Below, piece by piece: positions 55,845 through 64,000 of a stretch of DNA of 64,000 nt. Each line of letters starts with the position of its first letter. Positions within the stretch are counted from its first letter, which is position 1. The stretch is from Desulfuromonadaceae bacterium (GTDB taxonomy: Bacteria > Desulfobacterota > Desulfuromonadia > Geobacterales > Pseudopelobacteraceae): contig JAQUIT010000001.1 in the NCBI GenBank assembly GCA_028681335.1, forward strand, positions 62,001 to 126,000. The letters are read 5' to 3'. A program made the position numbers and the translations under genes. The notes under the pieces are model-generated. The model searched no databases, was not told where the DNA came from, and saw nothing but the letters and a program-made list of their open reading frames with translations.

Positions 55845-55877
55845 ACCTGTTTCTCCAACTGTTGTGAGTATGAAGCT

Positions 55878-55906
55878 TGTATAATCAATCCTAGCTTTTT
55901 TCGCAA
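55878..55906 (-). promoter_or_regulatory. sigma-70 type promoter of ietAS
   Basis: Minus strand: TTGCGA (55906-55901), 17 bases, TATACA (55883-55878), about 35 bp before the ietA start. Confidence 0.55.
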
Positions 55907-56001
55907 GGTTAATCCAATATTATACATTATAAAAATTTATAGGTATGCTAATAGTAGCTTCGTATTTTTTCTGTATCACTACAAGACATATTTCATGTGT
56001 A

Positions 56002-56030
56002 TTGTCGCTACAAACGCGCGAGTGTATAGT
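56002..56030 (+). promoter_or_regulatory. sigma-70 type promoter of the DAC-like gene
   Basis: TTGTCG (56002-56007), 17 bases, TATAGT (56025-56030), 35 bp before the start at 56066. The TATAGT differs from consensus at one base. Confidence 0.55.
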
Positions 56031-56065
56031 GCTCACACAGCTTATCCCGAGGAGGGCCGGAAACA

Positions 56066-57340
56066 ATGCCGATGACAATTTTTGAGGCGATGAGTGGTAA
56101 TATCAGCTCCTTTCTCGGTGGTGCGGAGGTCGTGCTGTCGCCCGGTTCCGAGCGTGTGCAGTGCGAGTCGCACAGCATCTCACTTCCGGTCGTGACGGAC
56201 GGGCGCGAGTTTATCTTCAGCGCCACCCGTAAAAGTGTCCCCTTTACCCGCATGGAGGAGTCATTCTGCCGGGAGCTGTTGACGGCGTTCTCTATGCTCT
56301 ACGGCGGCTTCAGGCAGGAGGGGTATGTGGCGCAGTTCAGGACGGCGCTCCTCTCCTCCATCATGGATATCACGGTTGCCCGCTCCCTGCGCGGTGATCA
56401 CAACAAGGGCTTCTGGCCGATCCAGCAGCTCATCCAGCTGTTAAAGAGCCTTTCCTATCAGAAGTACGAGGGGAAGCCGGCCACCACCGGTGTCATCATC
56501 CATCGCACGACGCCGGCAGAACTCCGTGCCGTGATGAAACAGCGCAAACATACCCTGGTCCCGTTGAAGAGTTCGCAAAGCATCGGCCCCGGTTTTTTCG
56601 ACAACCCCCTGACCTATCGCTTTATTGACGGCACGAACCTGTTCTTTCTCGCCGGTATTCAGATGCAGGTAAACGGCATCGTCACGATCTCCGGCACCGC
56701 ACTCCAGAATGAGGTGGAGCGGCAGACCCAGCGGGAACTCTTTTCCATTATCAGGAGATGCGGGGCGGGGGCATTTGCCGTCACGGTGAACGAGGCTTCC
56801 GACATCGAGGTCCTCACCAGTCCGGCGCGAATCATGGTGCGGCGAAAAGGGATGTGGAGCATTTTTGACCCGGACATCATGCGGGCATTTCTGTCGGACT
56901 GTATCGATGCCGAGTCGGCGGAAGACCTGATCTGGACCCTCTATGCGCTCTCCAAGATGCGTTACGGCACCGTTGTCATGGTGTACGGGGGCAGCGGGAA
57001 AAAACTTGCCCAGTTGAAAAAAGGGGCGGTCGGCGGTTCTGATCCCATCGGGCGGTTGCTGATCGAGAGGGTGCAGAAGAGGAGCATTCGCGAATTGAAG
57101 GAGACCGGGACTCTCCTCAGAATCCTCTCATCGGATGGTTTGACCGTGTTCAATGCGAAGGGGAAGCTGGTTGATACCGGGTTTATCATCGATACGTCCC
57201 ACGCCACGGAAATGGTGGCCGGTGGCGGAAGAACCACGGCGGCCTGCGCCGCCTCACATTTCGGCAAAGTCATCAAGGTTTCACAGGATGGCCCCATCGA
57301 GCTCTACGAGAATGGTACGCAGATTTACCGCTTCGGGTAG
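56066..57340 (+). CDS. diverged diadenylate-cyclase-fold (DAC-like) protein
   Basis: 424 residues from the ATG at 56066 (GAGGAGGG 8 bp upstream). The C-terminal domain, about 300-424, resembles the DisA/DAC fold: DGLTVFNAKGKLVDTGFIID (about 356) stands where catalytic DGA occurs, and GGGRTTAACAASHFGKVIKV (about 385) where the RHRAA-type motif occurs, so the RHR triad reads RTT. The end VSQDGPIELYENG is also DAC-like. The N-terminal 290 residues are unrecognised. No signal peptide. It may be a nucleotide sensor rather than a cyclase, as in DAC-related domains proposed for defence systems. Divergent from ietAS. Confidence 0.7.
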   Translation: MPMTIFEAMSGNISSFLGGAEVVLSPGSERVQCESHSISLPVVTDGREFIFSATRKSVPFTRMEESFCRELLTAFSMLYGGFRQEGYVAQFRTALLSSIMDITVARSLRGDHNKGFWPIQQLIQLLKSLSYQKYEGKPATTGVIIHRTTPAELRAVMKQRKHTLVPLKSSQSIGPGFFDNPLTYRFIDGTNLFFLAGIQMQVNGIVTISGTALQNEVERQTQRELFSIIRRCGAGAFAVTVNEASDIEVLTSPARIMVRRKGMWSIFDPDIMRAFLSDCIDAESAEDLIWTLYALSKMRYGTVVMVYGGSGKKLAQLKKGAVGGSDPIGRLLIERVQKRSIRELKETGTLLRILSSDGLTVFNAKGKLVDTGFIIDTSHATEMVAGGGRTTAACAASHFGKVIKVSQDGPIELYENGTQIYRFG

Positions 57341-57400
57341 CCGGTTTCAATCCGCTTCATAACGATACCGATGCAGTGCCGATGGAGATTGAAAGATGAA

Positions 57401-57524
57401 TCCGCAGATTGCGCAGATTAACGCAGAGAAGACCGGGCGGATTTTTTGAAGATTGATTGATTGAGACGGTTGTAACCAGTAAAATTATGATTTTAATCTG
57501 CGTACATCTGCGAAATCTGCGGAT
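57401..57524. repeat. CGCAGATTA repeat element, copy 4
   Basis: Begins TCCGCAGATTGCGCAGATTA and ends TCTGCGAAATCTGCGGATA. The right end matches copy 2 over about 40 bp. It forms the right boundary of the defence island. Confidence 0.8.
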
Positions 57525-57544
57525 AATGGTTGTCAAAAGGTGGG

Positions 57545-58483
57545 TTATATTCCTTCTATTGCCCACCACCATGCGGCAACGATAACGCCCGCGCTCAGAA
57601 CTGCCAGCAGGAAATTCATAACCCCTCCGGGTCTCCCATATTTTCCGATCATACTCTCCGCAGCTGTACCGAAGAACAGCCCGAAACAGAAGCCGAACAG
57701 GTGCGCACCAAGATCGGTGTTTTCCCCTTCGGTGCCGAGGATCGCCAATAGTGCCAGCCCGGCTGCAATCGGGATAAACCAGCGCCGCCGCAGGTGGTGG
57801 TGATAGCGCACCATGCTGATGGCGGCGAGAATGCCGACCGCACCGAAAACAGCGGTGGAGGCGCCGACCGAGCGGTGGTCCGGCGACTGAACCCAGGCGT
57901 TGAGCAGGTTGCCGAAGCTGCCGGAGGCAAGCAGGAGGCCCCAGGCCAAGCCGGAACCAAGCTCGCGGCAGAGGAGGATTATGAAGGTGCCGCCGATCGC
58001 CAGATTGCCGAGAAGATGCAGCGGGCCTGCGTGCAGGGTCAGGGCGGTGACACACCGCCACCATTGACCGTCTCTGATGCTTGCGGCGTGGGCGGTGCCA
58101 AGTTCATACAGGTCCGGTATGCCGTGTCCGGGAAGAGAAATGCCGACCAGTGTCAGGTTGTAGAAAGTAGCCAGCAGCAACAGCACCGAAACAGTGGACA
58201 GGGTGTTGTTGGTCAACTGTCGCGCGGCCGGGAGTGCAGGTGGCCAGTTGCGGTTGGCATCCTCAAACAGTTGCAGCTCTCTGCGGGCACTTTCCAGCTG
58301 CGGTTCCGGTACGAGCAACTGCCACCCGGCCCCGTCAGGCTCAATGCAGCAGGGGATGGAGCGTGAGTCGAGCACAAGTGCCCAGGAGTGTGCCTGACTC
58401 TTGCTCAGAGAGGTGGTGCCAGCGGATGAGAGCACCATCCAGGAGCTACTCTCCACATCATGACTCTTGCCGAAATGGTTCAT
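57545..58483 (-). CDS. rhomboid-family intramembrane serine protease
   Basis: 312 residues from the ATG at 58483; a further in-frame ATG at 58534 is possible but adds a hydrophobic run not typical of the family. An N-terminal cytoplasmic domain of about 100 residues is followed by a rhomboid core of six or seven helices: HAGPLHLLGNLAIGG, the catalytic Ser in VGASTAVFGAVG and the catalytic His in LGAHLFGFCFGLFFG. Cleaves membrane proteins inside the bilayer. No operon partner on this strand. Confidence 0.9.
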   Translation of the reverse strand: MNHFGKSHDVESSSWMVLSSAGTTSLSKSQAHSWALVLDSRSIPCCIEPDGAGWQLLVPEPQLESARRELQLFEDANRNWPPALPAARQLTNNTLSTVSVLLLLATFYNLTLVGISLPGHGIPDLYELGTAHAASIRDGQWWRCVTALTLHAGPLHLLGNLAIGGTFIILLCRELGSGLAWGLLLASGSFGNLLNAWVQSPDHRSVGASTAVFGAVGILAAISMVRYHHHLRRRWFIPIAAGLALLAILGTEGENTDLGAHLFGFCFGLFFGTAAESMIGKYGRPGGVMNFLLAVLSAGVIVAAWWWAIEGI

Positions 58484-58689
58484 TGACACAACTATAATCA
58501 CTAAAGGGGGGAAATGCCATGCCCGATGTCCCAATAAATATTTGAACTGGCATCGTTATCAGGTATAGTTAAGCAGTTTTATGCTGCTGCCGGGAGCCGT
58601 TCCCCCGTTGTCGTCTGTCCGGGCAGGAGAGTGCTGCGAGAGGTTGGGTTCTCGTTTCTGTAAGAACACTGAAAGAAGGCGGTAAAACA

Positions 58690-61224
58690 ATGATGTTGAA
58701 AAAACTGGCACTACTGTTTCTGTTTAGTATGTGCCTGGCTTCTGCCGCATGTGCGGAGAACTATAAAATTAATTTGACCGCCGAGGAGAAGCTTTGGCTG
58801 CGGAACCATCCGCTCATCAGCATCGGCACCATGAGTGACTGGCCACCGCTTAACTTCACAGACCGTTCCGGAAAACCGCAGGGGGTCGGAGCGGCGTACA
58901 TCGAGGCTATCAATAAGCGGTTGGGGGGAGCGGTGGTGATACACCCCGCACCCTTCAAGGAGAATTACGATAAAGTCCAAAAAGGTGAGCTCGACGCCCT
59001 CATGGACATAACCGCCAGGCCTGAACGTGAAGCCATGTTCGATTTTACCCGGCCGTATATCAGCATTCCCCACGTCATTGTCGGCCGCAAGGGGGGTGAC
59101 TATTACCGTGCGGAAAAGGACCTTTCCGGCAAAACCGTGGCACTTGAACGCGGCTTCTATGCGGTTACCATGTTCAGGAAGAGCTACCCGGGTGTCATGG
59201 TTCGGGAGTACGGGTCCACCGCGGAGGCGCTGGAAGCGGTCGCCAGGGGGGAAGCCGATGCATATGCGGGTAATATTGCGGTGGCAATCTACCTGATTGA
59301 AAAGGAGCTTCTCGGGAACCTGCAGCTGATGGGGACGCTCAAGGGGGCACGGTCGGTGCTGCAGATCGGTGTGGCCAAGAACCAGCCGCTTTTGCTGTCG
59401 ATTCTTGATAAGGGGCTTCAATCCATCTCTGATGATGAACAGCATGCCATCTATAACAAATGGGTCGGCTTGAAGTACGAAAAAGGGATGGATTATGCGC
59501 TGTTCTGGAAAGTCGTTGGCGGGTCAGTCGTCGTTATCCTGCTGTTTCTGTTCTGGAACAGGCGGATGGGAAAAGAGATCCTCATTCGGAAGCGGGCCGA
59601 AGCGGAGCTGACGGTATACCGGGATGGGCTGGAAAAACTGGTGAGAGAACGGACCGCTGCACTGGAGAGGGAGGTCGTGGAGCGGATGAGATCCGAACAG
59701 GCCGCCATTGTCAGCCAACAACGCTTCAGGGATATCCTCGATAACCTTGCCGATCCGGTCTATATTGCGGACATGAGCGGGAAAATAATTGCCGCCAATG
59801 GTCAGGCGTCACGGGAGCTTGGCTATACCAATGAAGAGCTGCTGGCGCTTGATATCCATGACCTTGATGCTGTCGCGACAACACCGGAATTGCTCGCGGC
59901 ACAGTGGAGTGACCTGCTGAAAAGCGGCGGAATGGCTCTTGATTCTATCCATCGGCGTAAAGACGGTTCGCAGTTTCCGGTCGAGATTAATGTCAGGCTG
60001 ATTGATTTTGACGGTGAGCAGTCGGTGTTGGGCGTCGCCAGAAACGTTTCCGAGCGGAAGCAGGCCGAGGAGGAGAGGCACAAGCTCGAACAGCAGCTCC
60101 TGCATGCGCAGAAGCTGGAGAGTCTGGGAGTGCTGGCGGGCGGTATTGCCCATGATTTCAACAACATTCTCATGGCGGTTATCGGCAATGCCGATCTGGC
60201 TCTGATGCGGATCAACAAGGAATCGCCGGCAGCCGAGAACCTGCGCCGTATCGAAAAAGCCGCAGGCCGGGCGGCCGATCTGGCCAAGCAGATGCTCGCC
60301 TACTCCGGCAAAGGAAAGTTTGTCGTTGAGAGCGTCGACCTCAACCGCCTGATAGAGGAGATGCTGCATATGCTGGAGGTTTCCGTTTCCAAAAAAGCGG
60401 TGCTCCGCTTTAACCAGTGCCAGGGGCTTTCACCGGTGGAGGCGGATGCCACCCAGATGCGGCAGATCATCATGAACCTGGTCATCAATGCATCTGAAGC
60501 AATTGGCGACAGGAGCGGCGTCATCAACATCACGACCGGCTCTGTGGAGTGTGATCGGAGCTATCTGAAGGATGTCTGGCTGGATGAAGATCTAAGCGAC
60601 GGCAGGTATGTCTATCTGGAGGTCGCCGACAGCGGGTGCGGCATGGACAGGGATACGTTAGCCAAGCTCTTTGACCCTTTTTTTACCACCAAATTCACCG
60701 GGCGCGGCCTCGGTATGGCTGCCGTGCTGGGGATCGTCCGGGGGCACAGGGGGGCTATCAAGGTCTCCAGCGACGTTGGCAAAGGCACTGTCTTCAAAAT
60801 CCTGCTTCCCGCCGGCAGCCAGCCTGTCAACCGGATCGGTGCTGACAGTAGCGGTGACGAGTGGCAGGGGAGCGGCACGGTGCTGCTGGTGGACGACGAG
60901 GAAACGGTGCGCAGCGTCGGTGCTGAAATGCTGCGGGAGTACGGTTTTACCGTGATAACCGCCAGGAACGGCCGGGAAGCGTTGGAAATATTCAGCTCCA
61001 CTCCCGGCATAGCCTTTGTGATCCTTGACCTGACGATGCCGCACATGGACGGCGAGCAGTGTTTCTGCGAATTACGGCGGCTGAACCCTGGTGTCAAGGT
61101 GATCATCTCCAGCGGCTATAATGAACATGAGGTCACCCGGAAGTTTGTCGACAAAGGGGTGGCCGGCTTTATCCAGAAACCGTACAAGCTGAGTGTGCTG
61201 AAAGAGGCGATACGGGGGATGTAA
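58690..61224 (+). CDS. hybrid histidine kinase with periplasmic solute-binding sensor, PAS and receiver domain
   Basis: 844 residues. Signal peptide (1-24), SBP_bac_3-type periplasmic domain about 35-260 (PLISIGTMSDWPPLNFTDRSG at the start), one transmembrane helix near 275 (GGSVVVILLFLFW), PAS about 345-455, HisKA with His487 region GGIAHDFNNILMA, HATPase (NASEAIGD; DSGCGMDRDTLAKLFDPFF) and a C-terminal receiver with VILDLTMPHMDGEQ near 780. Lacks an output domain, so it should pass phosphate to a partner. RBS AAGGCGG. Heads a row of sensory genes. Confidence 0.92.
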   Translation: MMLKKLALLFLFSMCLASAACAENYKINLTAEEKLWLRNHPLISIGTMSDWPPLNFTDRSGKPQGVGAAYIEAINKRLGGAVVIHPAPFKENYDKVQKGELDALMDITARPEREAMFDFTRPYISIPHVIVGRKGGDYYRAEKDLSGKTVALERGFYAVTMFRKSYPGVMVREYGSTAEALEAVARGEADAYAGNIAVAIYLIEKELLGNLQLMGTLKGARSVLQIGVAKNQPLLLSILDKGLQSISDDEQHAIYNKWVGLKYEKGMDYALFWKVVGGSVVVILLFLFWNRRMGKEILIRKRAEAELTVYRDGLEKLVRERTAALEREVVERMRSEQAAIVSQQRFRDILDNLADPVYIADMSGKIIAANGQASRELGYTNEELLALDIHDLDAVATTPELLAAQWSDLLKSGGMALDSIHRRKDGSQFPVEINVRLIDFDGEQSVLGVARNVSERKQAEEERHKLEQQLLHAQKLESLGVLAGGIAHDFNNILMAVIGNADLALMRINKESPAAENLRRIEKAAGRAADLAKQMLAYSGKGKFVVESVDLNRLIEEMLHMLEVSVSKKAVLRFNQCQGLSPVEADATQMRQIIMNLVINASEAIGDRSGVINITTGSVECDRSYLKDVWLDEDLSDGRYVYLEVADSGCGMDRDTLAKLFDPFFTTKFTGRGLGMAAVLGIVRGHRGAIKVSSDVGKGTVFKILLPAGSQPVNRIGADSSGDEWQGSGTVLLVDDEETVRSVGAEMLREYGFTVITARNGREALEIFSSTPGIAFVILDLTMPHMDGEQCFCELRRLNPGVKVIISSGYNEHEVTRKFVDKGVAGFIQKPYKLSVLKEAIRGM

Positions 61225-61268
61225 GACGGTATTCGGTGGTTAACCGGAAAAGGGAGATGGTACACGTC

Positions 61269-62429
61269 ATGCGCTGCCTGTCTGCAAAGAGTTTCCTTAC
61301 CAACCCGTACCGTGCGGGTGTAGAAATCGGTGCTGCTCTCGCGGTGATTTCACCCGAGGTTATCCTGTTGTTTGCCTCGATGTCGTATGACCCCGATTTT
61401 TCAGGCTTTTTCGAGGGGCTTTATAGCGGGCTCGGCAGCGAATCGGTACTGCTCTTCGGTGGTACGGGCGATGGTGTCTACGAAACCAGCGGCGCCGAGA
61501 ACTACGGTGTCAGCGCCCTTGGCCTTTCTGCTGACGGTCGCGTTTCATGGTCTGTTGCCCTTGAACGGGGGGTGCAGGCCGATTCTTTTTCGGCGGCCAG
61601 GAGTTGCGCCTGCAAAGCCGTAGCCTCCTGCCCGGAAGGTTCAGTGTTCCGCATGGTGCTGGCTGACGGCATCAAAGCTGATGGCAATGCCATTGTGAAC
61701 GGCATTGCGGCAGTGATCTCGGAGCCTTTTTTCGGTGGTTTGACCGGCGACGACCGTAAATTTACCAGCAGCAGGCTTTTTCTGAACGGTGTCGAATACC
61801 AGGATGCCGTTGCGATCCTGAGTGGCTGCGGCGATATCGGTTTCGCCATGAATGCCGCCAGTGGCTGGACGCCGATCGGTAATGAGGGGGTTGTCGAGGA
61901 GAGTAGTGGCTGTGACATTCGCACCATCAGCGGACAAACGGCCCAGGATTTCATGGCCGGGCAGCTGGGTAAACCGCTTGGAGAGTCCGATCTCGGAGTT
62001 GTGCCGCTGGCGGCCTACCACGCTGGATCAGCTGAGCACTTCAGCCTGCGGACGCCTTCACACATTCATGCCGATAACGGCACGGTGACAACCTTCGGCA
62101 GTGTTGAACAGGGTGCCCTTGTACGGGTCTGCAGCGCTTCCCGCAATGATGTTATGAGGGGGGTCGTGGATTCTATGGCCGGGTTAACACCCGCCGCTCT
62201 CGGTTACACTCCGTCTGCGGCGATCATCGTCAGTTGCGCCGGCAGAAAGTGGTTGCTTGCCGATCGGGGTGATAAGGAGCTCGCCGCTTTTTTCGCCTGT
62301 CTGGGGTATCAGGTGCCGCTGATAGGGTTTCCCTCCTTCGGCGAGATTGCCCCTTTTCGCCGTGAAGATGGCACCTATACCTCCGTCTGCTTCCACAACG
62401 TGACATTTGTTGTCTGCCTGTTGAGGTGA
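61269..62429 (+). CDS. FIST domain signal protein
   Basis: 387 residues if the ATG at 61269 is used, with AGGGAG about 12 bp upstream; the longer GTG start at 61236 is less likely. FIST_N (about 25-205: VISPEVILLFASMSYD; VLLFGGTGDGVYETSG) and FIST_C (about 210-387: ISGQTAQDFMAGQLGK, then YTPSAAIIVSCAGRKWLL and IGFPSFGEIAPF) are both visible. FIST proteins bind small ligands, perhaps amino acids, and occur with sensor kinases. It follows the histidine kinase and precedes the PAS protein. Confidence 0.88.
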   Translation: MRCLSAKSFLTNPYRAGVEIGAALAVISPEVILLFASMSYDPDFSGFFEGLYSGLGSESVLLFGGTGDGVYETSGAENYGVSALGLSADGRVSWSVALERGVQADSFSAARSCACKAVASCPEGSVFRMVLADGIKADGNAIVNGIAAVISEPFFGGLTGDDRKFTSSRLFLNGVEYQDAVAILSGCGDIGFAMNAASGWTPIGNEGVVEESSGCDIRTISGQTAQDFMAGQLGKPLGESDLGVVPLAAYHAGSAEHFSLRTPSHIHADNGTVTTFGSVEQGALVRVCSASRNDVMRGVVDSMAGLTPAALGYTPSAAIIVSCAGRKWLLADRGDKELAAFFACLGYQVPLIGFPSFGEIAPFRREDGTYTSVCFHNVTFVVCLLR

Positions 62430-62433
62430 AACC

Positions 62434-63663
62434 ATGAACGATCGCCTTTTCTCACTCTGCACCCCCTGTCCTGAAGGTTTCATGTTCTGTCGCGAGTTCC
62501 GGGCGCATGATTTCAGGAGAGCCCCTTTTGCCCTCTACGCCCCTTCAGCAGAGGCAGCCCGCGATTTTCTCGGCGACCATCTGCCGCGCTTGTCCGGCGT
62601 TATCCTCATTCCCGGTAAGGTCCTCTCTTCCGAAGAGCTGGCGCCTCTCGTTCTGCAGATCGTTGTCTCACTGGCAATGATCCCTTATCTTGCCGACTTT
62701 GCCGCTCACCAGCTGGTACAGCTCGGTCGGCACGTCAGTACGGAAGATCTCCGCTCGGTTCTGGTACTGGAAAACGAGCGCCTCGAACTGGACAGTCAGC
62801 GGGCGGCAGAGGACTTCAGCCGCTTCAGGGCCAGCTTGCTGCACGAGATCGAGGAACGCCGGATGGCCGAGCGGCAGCTGGCGGAGAGCGAGGAACTGCT
62901 GCGCCTGATCATGTCATCCACGGTGGAGGGCATCTACGGGATCAATACCGAAGGCAACTGTACCTTTGTCAACGAAGCCTGCCTGAAACTGCTTGGCTAC
63001 AGCCATGTCGGTGAGGTGCTGGGACACCACATGCATGAGCTGATCCATCACCGTACTGCGGACGGGCGTCCCATCCCGGTTGAGGAGTGTCACATCTTCA
63101 AGGCGTTCCGTGAAGGGACCGGGGTAACCGTTGACGATGAATTTTTTTCCCGTCGCGACGGGAGTTTACTTCCGGTGGAATATTCGGCGTACCCGATCTA
63201 CAAGGATGGCACGATTGTCGGAGCGGTGGTCACCTGGCGTGATATCACCGAACGCAGGCGCGCTGAAAAAGTCCTGAGAGACACACAGGAGTTGTTCACG
63301 CTCTTCATGAAATATACGCCGGTATATACCTTCATCAAGGAGATCGAGGGGGGTCAAAGCCGCGTTGTCGAGATAAGCGACAACTACATCGATATGGTTG
63401 GCAGACCGGCTGCAGAGCTGCGTGGTCGCACGATGTATGAACTCTTTCCCGAGGACCTTGCCCGTAAAATAACGGCTGATGATCTGGCAGCGGTACATGA
63501 CGGCACCATGATCCAGCTCGATGAAGATCTTAATGGCCGAAATTATACAACCATAAAGTTCCCGATTGTCAGAGAAGGCAAAAACGATCTCATCGCCGGG
63601 TTCACCATAGATATCACCGAGCGTAATAAGCCCGTGGAGAGTGCCGGGAACTCACAGAAATAG
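62434..63663 (+). CDS. PAS-domain sensory protein
   Basis: 409 residues. An N-terminal region of about 110 residues, then a coiled coil (about 115-160: RFRASLLHEIEERRMAERQLAESEELL), PAS 1 (about 160-275: IMSSTVEGIYGINTEGNCTFVNEACLKLLGY with a PAC end VTWRDITERRRAEKVL) and PAS 2 (about 280-395: YTFIKEIEGGQSRVVEISDNYI). It ends in a short tail with no output domain, so it may be an adaptor or its kinase is encoded elsewhere. Starts 4 bp after the FIST gene. Confidence 0.82.
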   Translation: MNDRLFSLCTPCPEGFMFCREFRAHDFRRAPFALYAPSAEAARDFLGDHLPRLSGVILIPGKVLSSEELAPLVLQIVVSLAMIPYLADFAAHQLVQLGRHVSTEDLRSVLVLENERLELDSQRAAEDFSRFRASLLHEIEERRMAERQLAESEELLRLIMSSTVEGIYGINTEGNCTFVNEACLKLLGYSHVGEVLGHHMHELIHHRTADGRPIPVEECHIFKAFREGTGVTVDDEFFSRRDGSLLPVEYSAYPIYKDGTIVGAVVTWRDITERRRAEKVLRDTQELFTLFMKYTPVYTFIKEIEGGQSRVVEISDNYIDMVGRPAAELRGRTMYELFPEDLARKITADDLAAVHDGTMIQLDEDLNGRNYTTIKFPIVREGKNDLIAGFTIDITERNKPVESAGNSQK

Positions 63664-63710
63664 AACTGTCCTTTCATCTGGAAGTTAACGGCAAAATGGA
63701 GAATTGTCCC

Positions 63711-64000
63711 ATGAAACAGTTAGCACGCTTATCCCCGCGTCAGTTGCTCATCGGAATAACAGCCGCATCTGTCGTGCCGTTTGCGGCGGTGGCGCTGTTC
63801 CGGTCGCAGCTCTATACGGTCGTGGAGGTTTCTTCCTATCTGGTCTTTCATAATGTGACGGAGTTTTTCAGCGTCATGGTCTCCTTTTCCATTTTTGGTC
63901 TCGGGTGGTACTCCTACGACCAGAACAGGGACCGGCATGCACTGTTTCTGAGCGTGGCTTTCCTTGCCATCGGCCTGATGGATTTCATGCACACGCTCGG
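63711..64000 (+). CDS. MASE3-domain membrane sensor protein, partial (right edge)
   Basis: Frame open from the ATG at 63711 to the window end, about 96 residues. Three hydrophobic segments (LLIGITAASVVPFAAVAL; VTEFFSVMVSFSIFGLGW; LFLSVAFLAIGLMDFMHT) and the words FHNVTEFFSVMVSFSIF and GWYSYDQNRDRHALFL are the MASE3 signature. MASE3 usually precedes PAS and histidine kinase or GGDEF domains, which would lie past the edge. Confidence 0.85.
   Translation, partial: MKQLARLSPRQLLIGITAASVVPFAAVALFRSQLYTVVEVSSYLVFHNVTEFFSVMVSFSIFGLGWYSYDQNRDRHALFLSVAFLAIGLMDFMHTL

Noticed and set aside
57401-57524. tRNA or attachment-site edge of the defence island
   Set aside because: No tRNA-like cloverleaf was seen; the sequence is the CGCAGATTA repeat.

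Overview
The window looks like a chromosomal segment of a diazotrophic, metal-reducer-like deltaproteobacterium (Geobacteraceae/Desulfuromonadales type). This is inferred from gene content: iron-only and molybdenum nitrogenases, a full mod operon, sigma-54 promoters, cytochrome bd with a DUF4492 leader gene, FIST/PAS/MASE3 sensors, and RAYT/REP elements. No rRNA, tRNA or CRISPR array was recognised.

Region 1 (1-5.7 kb) is the Fe-only nitrogenase operon anfHDGKO on the minus strand. It is followed by a gamma-glutamylcyclotransferase-like gene cut by the window edge and is driven by a -24/-12 promoter at 5457-5475. Region 2 (5.7-8.9 kb) holds a REP-associated transposase, four small minus-strand genes separated by attC-like recombination sites (a gene-cassette array with no integrase in view), and five 20-bp palindromes. 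Region 3 (8.9-11.1 kb) is a flotillin/NfeD pair.

Region 4 (11.8-27.8 kb) joins molybdenum handling to Mo-nitrogenase. ModE (with its own ModE-like box) and modDABC (with a second box) precede nifH-nifD. The nifK gene is 7 kb further on, separated by an SNF2 helicase and a cytochrome bd operon (DUF4492 gene, cydA, cydB and a 30-codon cydX-like gene). nifH and nifK each have a sigma-54 promoter and a strong stem-loop in the leader, so the split cluster probably works as two co-regulated units. The bd oxidase could lower oxygen around nitrogenase.

Region 5 (27.8-35.7 kb) carries two paralogous small exported proteins flanking an actin-like (MreB-type) gene and an Rnk-like gene, then secD, secF and a Kef/CPA2 antiporter. 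It is bracketed by a perfect 62-bp direct repeat of the 3' end of nifK. Rubrerythrin follows.

Region 6 (36.4-57.5 kb) is a defence island: a type I restriction-modification locus (short hsdS, hsdM, rhuM, hsdS, hsdR, YgjP-like metalloprotease), a 1394-residue SNF2 protein, an LRR-Roc-COR-TIR protein, an IetA/IetS-type AAA ATPase and subtilase pair, and a diverged diadenylate-cyclase-fold protein. Four copies of a roughly 130-bp repeat with CGCAGATTA-type ends lie inside or beside it and next to nifD. Region 7 (57.5-64 kb) has a rhomboid protease and a sensory cluster: hybrid histidine kinase, FIST, PAS and a truncated MASE3 protein.

Starts were chosen by ribosome binding site and family length. 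Domain positions are approximate because everything was read by eye.
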